This document shows positions 49,601-60,764 of a stretch of 64,000 bases of DNA, piece by piece. Numbering within the stretch: the first letter of the stretch is position 1; each line of letters begins with the position of its first letter. A model generated the notes under the pieces. That model was not told where the DNA came from and ran no database searches. It was given only the letters and a program-made list of their open reading frames with translations. The DNA is from Nectonema munidae (Eukaryota > Nematomorpha > Nectonematoida > Nectonematidae): contig JAUIRK010000707.1 in the NCBI GenBank assembly GCA_030549495.1, positions 1-64,000 of the forward strand, given 5' to 3'. The translations under genes were made by a program, and so were the position numbers.

Positions 49601-52600
49601 ATTATATATATGTGTCTAATTGATCATTATATATACGTTATGCATAATAATTAAAACCCGTATGTAGAAAAAAATTTATATAAGAATACACCTAGAAAGA
49701 CTGAAGCAGTCATTAATGACCGATTATGATTTTGTAACAAATTTATGACAAAAATATAAGATAAAAGAATATGAAGAAAAACTGTTTATTACATTATCTT
49801 GTATTGATGCCATACACATGTAAGATAATACGATTTCACTATTGACCTTGATTGCTCGATATAAATATAGTAACGCAAGCAGCCTGAAATGAATGATCTC
49901 ATCTTCATCAGTTATACCTTTTGTTATTATAAATGATGTTTGTATACATCTATATAATCTAGATTACTTGACAATCACACAATTTTATTGACCTTGATGG
50001 CTTGATATATAGTAACAAGAGCATCACGCAATGAATGATTTCATCTTTCATCAAAATATTTTTTATTATAAATCTTTTTTGTTTTTGTAATCTCATCTAC
50101 TTGGTATATAGATCCCTTCGTTTGAATAGTTTTTCTTCCTTACTGCGTGTTATTTTTTTTTGTAAAATGGATACATCTTCTGAATCTTTAGCTTCTACTA
50201 ATACAGATGAGAGTTGTTATACTATAAAAAACTTGTTTTCTTCCGAAAGTGATGACGAATCTGAAGACACCAATAGTTCTGCACGAGTAAGTAATGAACA
50301 AAGATATATTTTTTCCAAGTCAACAGTTCAATGGTTTTTCGATAAACCATACAATTCAAAGAAAACTTCAAAAGAAAATATTTTGAAGATTGAACTCAGC
50401 AAATTCATGTCATCTTTAACTTTACTTTTTGATAATTTTATACTCGAGCAAATCCTAAAATACACTTCTTTACACGGAAAGCTTAGTAATCCCTCCTTCG
50501 AAATGTCAAGCAACGAACTGTATTCCTTTATTGGCTTGCAATATACAAGAGGAATTTACATGGCTAAAAATACACCTCTCAGTGATTTATGGAGTAAAAA
50601 TTGGGGTCCTCCTTTTTTTTCAAACACAATGAGTCGTGATCGATTCAAAAGGATAATGAAGAATATACGATTTGACGATTTTTTGTCCAGACGTCAAAGC
50701 AAGAGTTCTGATCGTTTTCTTCCAGTACGCGAAATCTGGGATCGGTTTATTCAAAATTCCCAATCAAGTTACATTCCTAATGAAAATCTTACAATCGATG
50801 AACAACTTTTCCCATGCAAATCACGATGCCCTTTTATTCAATATATGGCTTCCAAGCCCGATAAATTTGGAATAAAATTTTGGTCTCTCGTCGACAAAAA
50901 AAGTAAAATTTCGTGTAATTCTATTCCTTATCTTGGAAAAGATTGGAGTCGAAGTAGTAATGTTGGATTACCTACACATGTCTGTACTCAACTTATGTCA
51001 CCTTTTTTCAACAGTGGCTATAACGTCACACTAGACTTCTTCACTTCATTAGATCTTGCTGAAAAGTTCATTGGTAAAAGTACAACGATAGTTGGAACAA
51101 TCAGAAAAAATAGAAGGGAAGTTCCTAATTTAGAAAGCAAAATGAAGAATCAACCACTTTATTCAAAGTATAATTCTTTATACTGATTCAGGGTGTAGTT
51201 TGACACTTTATAAAGGTAAAAAAAACAAAGTTGTACACATTTTGAGCTCAATGCATAAAGAAGTTGAAATAAATGAAAATCATCCAAAGAAACTCCCTGA
51301 AACAGTGGAGTATTATAATCAGACAAAATATGGCGTAGACGTTTTAGACCAAATGGCAAGGTACTCAACATGCAAAACTGGATCTAGAAGATGGCCTGTG
51401 GCTAGATTGTCTTGCAATCAATTCATGGATTTTATATAAAGAAGTGACAAAAGGAAAAATAACACGAAGAAAAGCAAAAGAAACAATAAGCACAGAAATA
51501 TTAGAAGAACCAGGCCCATCCAAAAGAAAGCAATGTAATTTCACCATGTGCAAAAAGAAGTCAAACAATAAGTGCTGCAAATGTTCCCTTACTTGCTGTG
51601 GAAAACAACATACAGGAAAAAAAATTACAAACATTGTATGTAGAAGTTGTATTGATCAAAAAAAGTAAAGGTAATATCATTTTACATTTTTAATTATATA
51701 AATAAATAAAATTTTAAGTTATAAAAATTAATTTTTACGTGTGTAGCTCTATATAACACATTTTTCTTATCGTAGACTGATATAAAAGTTAGCATAATCA
51801 TAGGATTACTATGGTTACCTCCTGCATGCACGCCTATGATGTTCTAATATGAGAATAAATAAGAGCTGTCGCAGAAAGATCGGAAAAGCTTTCAATTTTA
51901 GGGGTCTTTATGAATCACCCTACGGGACATCCTCAAAAAAATAAAAAAAGATTATTTATTCTAAAGATTATTATGTTTATAATTTAAAAAAGCTGAAATT
52001 ATTGAACTAAAATTTTTAGAAAGTTAAAAGTGTATAAGGGGAATGTAAATTTTTATTCGTTTATAAAGCGAAGCACGATTAGAAAAATTAAAAAAAGTGG
52101 GGCTGAATGCAAATTTTTTATCTTCTCAAGGGGGAATACGAAATGGAAGTTTGGGAACCACCTACCTAACTATAAAATATAACTTTTTTGATGAATTCTA
52201 GCGTTAGCTAGCACTAGCAGGTCCAGAGGGGTCACCAGCCTAGCCCCCCCCCTTATGAAGAATCGCTTCAGAAATTCCCTTTACTGATTTTGCTCTTTCC
52301 TAAAGCATCAAGACTTGTATGGTAGTGGATTACGTCTATACCAAAGATATGACAAAAATTATTCTGTATCTGTTTTCGACAGTAAATTTTTTAACAGTAA
52401 ACAAAAAAAGTTGCCCCCAATGGTCAATTTCTGGATCCGCCACTGTTAAGTAGTGTTCGGAGCACCTAAAAACAACAGTCTGTGATGACTAAGATGCTAT
52501 GTGTGAATAAGCCCACATTAAAGGATTAAAAAGCTTTAAAACATTACTTGGACTTTTTGAAAAATTGGCTAAAGAAATTGTTTGTTTAACATATCGTTGA

Positions 52601-55600
52601 GAAAAAGAAAAAAAATCTCAACATAAATATATGTAATTTTTTATAATCCTAAATTTAATCTACATTTTTGTTGACATGTAATCAAAAATTTTAAATTGTA
52701 ATGCACAGAGCCACCGCCAGACTTTCTCAACAAGGGGAGGGGCTGACCTAATAGAAAGCTTACACATTATATATCTAAAGTGTGTTCCAGTAGGCTCAGC
52801 CCTGCTTAAACCCCATTCCCTATTATGGATGGAACCGTTAGCTGGCGCCTATTTGGGTGATTTAGCTATGTCTTTGACAGGAATCAATGGAGAGTCATAT
52901 CTCCAAGCAGGGGCGCACATCCGGGGGCGAAAATGACCTTCGCTACCCCCCCCCCCCCTCCCCAATAATTTTCTATAAGTAGGAGTTGTTGCTTGTTTAT
53001 AAAACATGTATGATGATCGCACAGAACGAATGCAGAGTTTCGAATCATTCAAACATCATGCCAAGCTGCTCTGAATTTCCTATCGAACATATTTTACAGA
53101 CGATGCGTGAGAGCTATATAATAATAATCCATTGCTTCAATATGCACACAGGTCACAGAGCAAACACATGTTGATGATCCACAAGATTTTCTCATCTGTC
53201 ACAGTGATTCTATTTCTCTTTCTGTCTCCTCTGTTTTTCTCTTCCGATTTCTCTGCTAAAACTCAATCATTCACTCAAGCTCTCTTCTTTCATCCAAGCC
53301 CTCTTCTCTTGTTAAGCTCTCCTTGGGAATGAATATTTTGACTAGCTATTCAGTTTAAAAGCAAAAATACTCTATTTTCTTATTATTGAGCAGAGATATT
53401 TTTTATAATGTTCGATTGTTAAATTTTATAAGTAACACTGTACATAATCAAATCACTTTTTTTAAGAAAATTTGTTGATTATTATAATAAAAATATAATA
53501 TCCAAACAAAATGTTTCAGTTGTTAAAAATGTACTTGATCTATTTATGACAGCTGACAGAATTTTGTTTGTAGATAGAAATATTCAAAAAAAAAACACAA
53601 TGATTTTCTTTTCTCGTATACTTTGATTTATGTTAGTTTGGTCCTCGGACATTTCGCCCCATCATAAAACAGTTCGTCCCATGGACAATTCGCCCTATTA
53701 TTTTCATAAGACATTTTGTCTCATGGATAATTCTAAAAAATTAAGAGATTAAATGATTAATTTGAAATAATTTAATAGAGATAAAATAAACAATATAAAA
53801 TTTTTTAATAATTTTACACATATAATAAGCAAAGATGGATGAAACTAATAGCCTATAAGACAATTTGTCAGGGGGTAAATTGTCCACGGGGCGAAATGTC
53901 TGTCGACCGTTATTTAAATAATTTTTTAATTATAAGGGTTAGATACTTAAACGTTGGCTTTTGCTGCTTATAAAAACTTGAAAATATCAAATATACTCTA
54001 ATTCTTTATGCCTCCTATATTTTGAAATTATTCTGAGAACAGACGGTTTCATTTTAAAATAGTTAAAATTGCTTTATTAGTTTATTTTGTTTCCTTTCTC
54101 TTTTATGTTAATTATATAGCAAATTTTTCAATTTTTAGTAAAAGGAAAGGTAAAGGTACCATGAGTGTGTTTTCATTGACAAGGCACTGATGTACCGCTT
54201 ATGTCAAACAATGAACAAATTGGTATCGATGAGGAATCGAATCCAGCGGCTTCCATGCTGAGTCCATCTTCTCAACCAACCTGCCATGCCACCCATAGAG
54301 TGTGCTGTAGGTGATACGTCAAATTAGTTTTCAAAAAACTTATGTTATGCTCTAAAATTTTTATAGTTTTTGTTGAAACTTTATAACTTTTTCTGATAGA
54401 CTTTTTTTCTTTAAAAGTTATTATAAAAGGCAAATCATTGCAAAATGTTAAGTTATTTTACTTTTTGTAGATTTTTGTAGCTTGTATCAATTTAGCTTTA
54501 AAACTATTTTTGAATGATGCTGAGTAAAATGAAATAATGCGATCTTAATTTCTTGTTTTATTTTTGTTTGCACAATTATAACTTGATTTTATACACTTGT
54601 CCCTAAATCAATTACATTTTTTAATATAAACATCGCAGGGTGTCTAGTAGACGACTCTTTGCCTTTAGACTACATTTGCTCATATAAAACTATCCAACCT
54701 TCAGTTATTTGTTTTCTCTATGGATAAAATATCCTTTGATCAATTCCTGTAATGTGCCTGGTAGACTACTTTATTTTTCAAATGAAAAGCCTATTCCACC
54801 CCCTAACAATTTTGGATTTTTTTAAACTAGTGTATATTCAATATGCAAATTTAATTAAAATATTTTCGCTGGAAGTATAGTATTTAAATTCACCAATTTT
54901 GTAAAAAAAATATAAAGTAGTCTTATAAATTTAGGACTTTAGGTATGCGCTGAATACACTCTATTTTAAAGGATTGTTTGAATATTTGGTCTCCCGTGGT
55001 ATTTCCAGACAACTAATTTTGAAAATTGCAACCACCCCCCCCCCCCCCCCCCAAATAATTTTGAGTATGTGCGCCCCTGTCTCCAAGTGAAGCAAATACA
55101 CAGTAAATGGGTGTTGCTAAAGACGTCGACGATGGAACAGTTTGTATAGTATATACAAAAAAATAATAGCAAGCTCATCTTAGAAATAAAAAAATAGGAA
55201 ATATGTGATAAAATAAATGCGTATAATAAATTGACTTTACTAATATTCGGATACATCAATAAAACTTTTCGCTCTGAAATATCTGAGGGAAGTGATGAAA
55301 ACAGAACTTTAGTTATTGGTGGATCTTCTTTATCATCTCTTTGAACCAAAATTTTACCTATACGCATTGACACGCAACAATCTCTCAAACCTTTTTCCAT
55401 CGCTTCCCCTAGAAATAAAAAAGTAAGAAATTTAACTTAATTATATTTTCTATTATTAAAATTACCACTTCTCATAATACTGACTCCACAACTCCCTTTT
55501 ATATATTTTATGCCTTCATAGAAAGAGTTTGTTGGCGTTTCTACTTTAGTTTTAGCATAGGGTAGTTGATTAAGTCCTTCTTCAACAACCAACCGTATTA

Positions 55601-55769
55601 GCCGGTCAGCATAAAAAACAAAATCATTATTCTTTGTATTTTTATCATATATAATTGTTTGAAGCTCTTTTATTTGATTATTCATTCTTAAAAGAATCAA
55701 ATTAGATTTGTTTTCTGAATTCATTCCATGATTTACCAATCCATAACCATTTAAAAGATTTGCAGACAT
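46694..55769 (-). CDS. UPRT: UPRT homologue (uracil phosphoribosyltransferase fold), three exons
   Basis: Minus-strand exons: 55769-55466, 55408-55241 and 46899-46694 (678 nt, 225 aa plus stop), with GT/AG splice sites and matching phases. Exon 1: NNQIKELQTIIYDKNTK, FVFYADRLIRLVVEEGLNQL, CGVSIMRSG. Exon 2: GEAMEKGLRDCCVSMRIGKI and ISERKVLLMYPNI. Exon 3: SSGNTVMKALEVLK, IILLNLFCTHLAV, VTSEV and the terminal HFGQKYFGT. Motif by motif this matches the animal UPRT protein, shorter at the N terminus (human about 309 aa), so an upstream exon is possible. Known: bacterial and yeast enzymes make UMP from uracil and PRPP. The PRPP-loop region here (MYPNISSGNT) departs from the enzymatic DPMLATGNT form, as in vertebrate UPRT, so activity is uncertain. 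Intron 1 is 57 bp; intron 2 is 8341 bp and full of transposons. Confidence 0.9.
47330..49420 (+). pseudogene. Degraded transposon-like coding region, class unresolved
   Basis: The plus strand shows broken frames in one direction: a basic/acidic segment at 47874-48101 (KIEKARRQAQFRKKAEQKF), then FTPYDAVAD, then VLFDTTATNTVHVT...RPLLWSACCKHVRELI (48534-48710), and LIELAASQNGIDRKLVQ (from 48794). The pattern D-T-T-A-T-N-T followed by L-W-x-A-C-x-x-H-V-x-E is one I associate with an unclassified repetitive protein family found in many invertebrates; this is recall, not a search. Multiple stops and frameshifts; a poly-G slip at 48727. No terminal repeats identified. It sits antisense in UPRT intron 2. 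Confidence 0.5.
49517..51700 (+). mobile_element. piggyBac transposon, right end not found
   Basis: The left end carries ctagaaagacgaagcggtca (49517), and a near-copy starts at 49692 (ctagaaagactgaagcagtc). Both continue with a tgacc inverted match to ggtca, in the style of piggyBac terminal and subterminal repeats. The flank tttac may be a mutated TTAA. A transposase gene follows. No matching right end is visible up to 52 kb, so the 3' end is lost or diverged. Confidence 0.75.
50167..51668 (+). pseudogene. piggyBac transposase, frame-broken
   Basis: Likely start at 50167 (MDTSSESLASTNTDE), an acidic N terminus typical of the family. The DDE_Tnp_1_7 domain follows: SNTMSRDRFKRIMKNIRFDD, then NENLTIDEQLFPCKSRCPF with the first catalytic Asp, SKPDKFGIKFW, and NVTLDFFTSLDLAEKF with the second Asp (the usual Asn after it is missing, a 3-bp loss). 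After a frame slip near 51165 come YNQTKYGVDVLDQMARYS with the third Asp and RRWPVA. After a second slip near 51410 comes the C-terminal Cys-rich finger (CSLTCCGKQHTGKK). Two frameshifts and the lost Asn make it inactive, but sequence conservation suggests it is fairly young. Confidence 0.9.
52218..52445. mobile_element. Possible short MITE (caggtccag / ctggatccgccactg ends)
   Basis: The left part caggtccagaggggtc resembles the reverse complement of the right part gatccgccactg with a poly-C run inside, as in common hAT-type MITEs. The match is poor and no convincing duplication flanks it. Confidence 0.35.
53640..53908 (+). mobile_element. MITE (ggtcctcggacatttcgccc ends) in composite copy 2
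   Basis: Ends ggtcctcggacatttcgccc and ggggcgaaatgtctgtcgacc are inverted. Flanks gttagttt (53632-53639) and gttattta (53909-53916) are a decayed 8-bp duplication. The same insertion at the same site is in copy 3 (60500-60711), so it predates their separation. Confidence 0.8.
54184..54300 (-). mobile_element. tRNA-like SINE head in composite copy 2
   Basis: The minus strand shows an A box (tggcaggttgg) and, with normal tRNA spacing, a B-box-like gattcgattcc. Colinear with 32163-32276. Confidence 0.5.
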
Positions 55770-56869
55770 TTTTAAATAGAATTATAAACACAAAACAAAT
55801 AAAAAAATGTCACAATTTTTCTGGATGAAAAAAAAATAAAGTTTAATATGATATATATAATAAATAAATAATATATAAGTATGAGTAATTCTTTAAAGGA
55901 AAATAATAATAATCTAATTCTGCCGTAATATGAGGATATTGAATTGAGATATTGACAACTGAAGAGTTTGATTAGTAACGTAACCCATATATGCATAATT
56001 CATATTAAATATATCATCTGCGTTTCTTATAACACTATTTACAAAAGAAGTTTTTCATATTTAGGTGAAGCAACTTTAAAATATATATTTACATAAATAA
56101 GTAGTAATAAAGGTTCATATTAAATATATAAATTCACAGATTATTGCAAACAATACAATAAGGCATAGAACATATATATTCATATTTCGTAATAAGTTTT
56201 TTTTATATTAAAGTTGAGAATGAACAAAAAAATCTTAAAATTCAATGCGAATTTTAATCCAATCTTTTATCGTTCTGTACTTTAAAAAATTATTTGTAGA
56301 TCTAAAATGATAAGAGAGAATTTGTAATTTAAATGTGTGTCTGACTTAAAGTCTCTCTAACTCAAAGATGAAATGATATAGAGTAGCAAACATACTTTAA
56401 AAGTTCTATAAAAAGACAAAGTTGTCTTTTGTATATATCTTTAACTTTCAAGGTTTCTTTTTTATGCGATGTATGACTTTTGTAATTCAAAAAATACTGT
56501 TAAAGAGGTGAGATAAAATCAGCGGTTTATATATATCTAGTTTTACATGAATTGGTAAGATTTGAAGAAGAAGAAGAAGAAGAAATTTTATTTTGCAATT
56601 ATATAAAAAAATAACATAAGTTGTAAATAAAATGAGTATTTTTTTAATTAAATGTTTCTTATTTTAGTGTATCGTTCATTAAATATAATTGAGGGTAAAA
56701 TCAAAAAGCCAAAACAGGACGATAATATGATCCACGTTCATATTTTTCATATGTGTGAATAAGGATAGTTTTTATCTTTTTTTGAAGCTTGCGTAGTTGT
56801 TGTTTGATAAATGCTGGAACATATCATCTTTCGAATACATGATAATGTAAGATAAGAGAATAAAGGAAA
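55770..56869. other. AT-rich sequence upstream of UPRT, nothing recognised
   Basis: Lies 5' of the UPRT start on the minus strand, and would contain its promoter and any upstream exon. Only a short gaa microsatellite (56566-56584) stands out. Confidence 0.45.
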
Positions 56870-57347
56870 GAATGCAGACTTTCGAATCAATCAAACATCA
56901 TGCCAAGCTGCTCTGAAATTCCTATCGAACATATTTTACAGACGATGCATGAGAGCTATATAATATGAATCCATTGCTTCAATATGCACACAATAAGTAA
57001 GCAATGTTTACCACAGTGTCTCCTCTTTATAATATTTTTGAGCAAACACATGTTGATGATCCACTAGATTTTCTCATCTTCTGTCGCAGTGTTTCTATTT
57101 CTCTTTCTGTCTCTTCTGTTATTCTCCTCCGCTTTCTCTTTTAAAACTTAATCATTCACTCAAGCTTTCATTCAAGCCCTCTTCTCTTGTTAAGCTCTCC
57201 TATCTCATTCAGCTCTCTTTTCTCCAGTGAGGTAGCTAGGCTAGAGCATGAGGGGCCGCGCCCAAACTCCTATGTACCGCATGGTGCCCCCATGCATCTT
57301 ATGAGATATCAGTTTTTGAAAATTTTTCCAATGAAAGGACCAAGAAG

Positions 57348-59946
57348 TAAAGAAAAAAAATTGTGACTTTTCAATTTGGCATTGGGAAACAATGAGCAAT
57401 TAAAACATTCTAAATTTATAGGAAAAAAGGCAAAGGGATATGAGTCTATCCATCGAAATGTCTATTCATCATTATATATATATGATATATTTTAGGTATA
57501 GTGAAAAGATATACATTGTATATATATATATTCAAAAAAAATATATATATAAAACAATAATGAAGTCCAGAATCTCAACAAAATAGTATTTACATAAAAA
57601 AATTAAAATAAGAAAGCATATATTTAAGTCTGCACATTATCTGAGTTTATAAAAAGAATATAGAAGTTTAGGCTTTACCTAAAAAGACATTTTTAATTGA
57701 TTTTTAAAGTTTAATATATTGGAAGTATCAAGTTGTCAATAAATTTATTAGCTCTATTCAGCGTGAGTAGAAGCATTCTCCTAAAATTAGATTTCTTATT
57801 CAATCTTGAAATATGTAATTTATTATGTTGACGAGTTAAATAATCATGTAATGAGTAGTTTGGGACAAAAAGATCCTTATATTGTCCTGATTTGACATAA
57901 TTCTTTTAATAAATGTTAGACTTGATATAATATTTATTTTTTCTAAATTCATAATTTGCTTTCAATTTTCTGTTTATTGTTTATGAAATTATGGAACTTT
58001 CTTAATGTTTTAGATAATTTTGTCAATTGTGTTTGATGGCTAGAACCCTATAATAAGTTACCATACATTATGTGTGGATAGACATGAGTATGATATAGAA
58101 GTTTTTTTGTTTTAAAGGGTTAGTAAATGCTTAATTTTTTAAACAACCTAAAAATCTTAAGATTTTCAGACATATATTATTGATATGGGTTTTGAAAGAA
58201 AAACTTTCCGAAAGAGTTACTCCTACATATTTAAATGTGTGCACTCTTTTCAGGATAACACTGTTTTAGTATCATAATTAATTTTAACTTTGTTGTGGTA
58301 GCACCATTTCGAAATACTTACTAATGAATTATATATATTGCTTAAATCATTCAAGTTATTTGTATTGAACATGCGGGTGATATCATCTGCATACATAATC
58401 ATTTTGGCTTTGCTTTTCAGACTTTTATAAATATCATTAATAAAAATTAGGAACAAAAGGGGACCCAATATAGAGCCTTGAGGCACTCATGCTTTTGTAT
58501 AATAAGTATCAGAAGTTAGATTATTATATGAAATAAAATTGCTTCTAGCGGTTAAGCAGTTTTCCATTAATCTATAAAATTTCCTCTAATTCCTAATTTG
58601 TTAAGTTTATAGAGTAAAATTTTATCGTTCACGCAATCAAAGGCCTTGGAGAAGTCCAAGAAAAAACAAATTAAGTGTTCATCTTGCTCATATGCTGAAG
58701 CTACTGATAATGAATGTTCAAATAGAGCATCATTGGTAGATTTATTGGGGCGAAAGCCAAACTGATGTTTGTAAAAAAAATCAATATTTTCTAGATAATT
58801 AACCAATTTGGTAAAGATAATTTTTTCAAAAACCTTGGAAAAACTGGATAAGAGAGAGTTTGGTCTATACGAATCATATGTAGTAGGTTGCTTATTAGAT
58901 TTTAGAACTGGTAAAATCTTACTAATTTTTAACTTATCAGGAAAAATACTTTGCTTTACTGAAGAATTGAGCAATGTGCCTATAACTGGTAAACTAAGAG
59001 TGAGTAATTTTAAACTTATTTCATCATGTCCAAAAGATTTCTTATTTTTAACATATTTACAGCAATATATATATCATCAATTAAAACATCGCTAAAAAAG
59101 AAAGAAGAAGATTGTGATGGTAGAAAAGAGTTAATGTATTCAAATGATATTTCAAGGCACGAGTCATCAGATTCAAGACAATAAATATCAACAAATCCTT
59201 GAATATCAAGCTGAACTTTTGGTGTTAGAGTTTTCTTTTTCAATAAAGTGTTTAATGTCGGCCATATTGATTTATTATTACATGATATTTTTTGAAGAGT
59301 AACAATATTGAAAATTGGCAATTGACAGATTAGATAAAAAAGAAGTGTAGGTATAATCTGAAAATTTTCTCTTAAATGTTTTTGTGCATTTACTTTTACT
59401 TTTAGAAAAAGGTAAAAGTAGCAGGTTAGCACAATGATCACTAATGTGGGCATCTATATTAAAAGTATTAATATTATGTAATTGATTTCTAAAGATATTA
59501 TCAATTAAAGTTTTAGATTTCGATAATCAAGTTGGCTTCGAGATGGTTGGAAGTAATCCATTAGTTAGCATTAAAGAGAGAAAGTTAAAAGATTGCTTGT
59601 TTTTGTGAAGGTTCAAAATATTTATATTAAAATCTCGAGCGATAAAAAAAATTTCATTTTTCACCAGTTTAAAGTAATCTTCAAGTGATAAAAGAAATTC
59701 AGTAATCAAAGTATTAGTTGGCCTATATATAACTAATACAGAAACGTTTACTCCAGACTGTGTAAATTTAGCGAAAATAGAATCAGTAGACGATTCAGTG
59801 TATTCTGTATCATTACTATAAGTTAAATGAAATAAACTCCTATAAAAAATACAAACTCCTCTTCCAGTCTTTTTTCTTTCTTTGAAAAGACACTTATAAC
59901 CCTTTAGTCTGAAACAAGATGAAACTGAAACTAGACTGAAAGAGAG
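57348..59946 (-). mobile_element. CR1/Jockey-like LINE, degraded
   Basis: Minus-strand order: endonuclease end (ARDFNINILNLHKNKQSFNF, LMLTNGLLPTISKPT, 59709-59527), linker with LPSQSSSFFFSD (to 59016), and reverse transcriptase 58974-58250 (ISKILPVLKSNKQPTTYDSY, HQFGFRPNKSTNDALFEH, FFLDFSKAFDCVNDKILL, PQGSILGPLLFLIFINDIY, MIMYADDI with the catalytic YADD). A broken C-terminal region reaches about 57700. No RNase H. Its 3' side carries TA-rich microsatellite sequence (57470-57560). It inserted into the MITE of composite copy 3. Stops and frame slips throughout. Confidence 0.85.
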
Positions 59947-60499
59947 TATAAATAATGTTGTGCAAGTTTTTTGTTTTTAAATTGTGCCCCTTCTATCAAG
60001 TAGCTTCTGTCTAATTTGCATTTAGAGTTAAATTAAAATAGTTTTGAATCATTACAATTTTATATCAATGAATATTGTTAGACTCGCGCTAAGAATTTTT
60101 TTCAACAAAAGTCACTTAATCTTTAACACAACGTTTGTTACATTTTGTAACATTTGAAATCTTTAATTTTTTCAAGTCAAGAAATTTTTTTGAATAGTTA
60201 TTTGGAAATGAATATTTTGACTATCTATTCAGTTTAAAAGCAAGATTACTTAATTTCTTAATATTTGAGCAGAGATATTTTTTATAATGTTCGATTGTTA
60301 AATTTTATAAGTAACACTGTACATAATTAATTAAATCATTTTTTTAAGAAAATTTGTTGATTATTATAATAAAAATATAATATCAAATAAAAATGTTTTA
60401 CTTGATCTATATATGACAGCTGTCAGATTTTATTTGTAGACAAATATTCAAAAAACGCAATAATTTTCTTTTCTCGTATACTTTGATTTATGTTAGTTT

Positions 60500-60711
60500 G
60501 GTCCTCGGACATAAAGCCCCATTATTTTCATAAGACAGTTCGTCCCTTGGACAATTCGCCTCATTATTTATTAATTTGAAATAATTTAATAGAGATAGAA
60601 TAAACAAGAATATAAATTTTTTTAATAATTTTACACATATAATAAGCAAAGATGGATGAAACAAATAGCCTCAAGGGGCAAATTGTCTATGTTGCGAAAT
60701 GTCTGTTGACC
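60500..60711 (+). mobile_element. MITE in composite copy 3, with exact 8-bp duplication
   Basis: Ends ggtcctcggacat and atgtctgttgacc; flanks gttagttt on both sides (60492-60499 and 60712-60719) are identical. Same site and orientation as 53640-53908. Confidence 0.8.
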
Positions 60712-60764
60712 GTTAGTTTAAATAATTTTTTAATTATAAGGGCCTATATTATAGCCTATAGCTA

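Larger units (their letters stand above)
52908..55079. mobile_element. Composite repeat, copy 2: non-autonomous hAT-like element with both ends
   Basis: Starts caggggcgcacat and ends with the exact reverse complement atgtgcgcccctg. It is flanked by identical 8-bp duplications TCTCCAAG (52900-52907 and 55080-55087). Length is 2172 bp. No transposase is found. CAGGGG ends with an 8-bp duplication point to hAT. Inside are poly-C near both ends, a nested MITE (53640-53908) and a tRNA-like SINE head (54184-54300, -). Copies 1 (30924-33910) and 3 (from 56870) share the interior but not the ends. It lies in UPRT intron 2. Confidence 0.85.
56870..60742 (+). mobile_element. Composite repeat, copy 3, split by a LINE and truncated at both ends
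   Basis: Starts at atgcagactttcgaatc, parallel to 30989 in copy 1 and lacking the poly-C start and terminal repeat. Continues through the ctctcctatctcattcagctc block, a MITE start at 57225, then the CR1/Jockey-like LINE (57348-59946). It resumes with gtttttaaattgtgcccc and the shared AT-rich interior, ending at the aattataagg phrase where the satellite-bearing element begins. Confidence 0.75.

Noticed and set aside
50328-50513. Minus-strand and other-frame ORFs across the piggyBac gene
   Set aside because: Shadows of the transposase reading frame.
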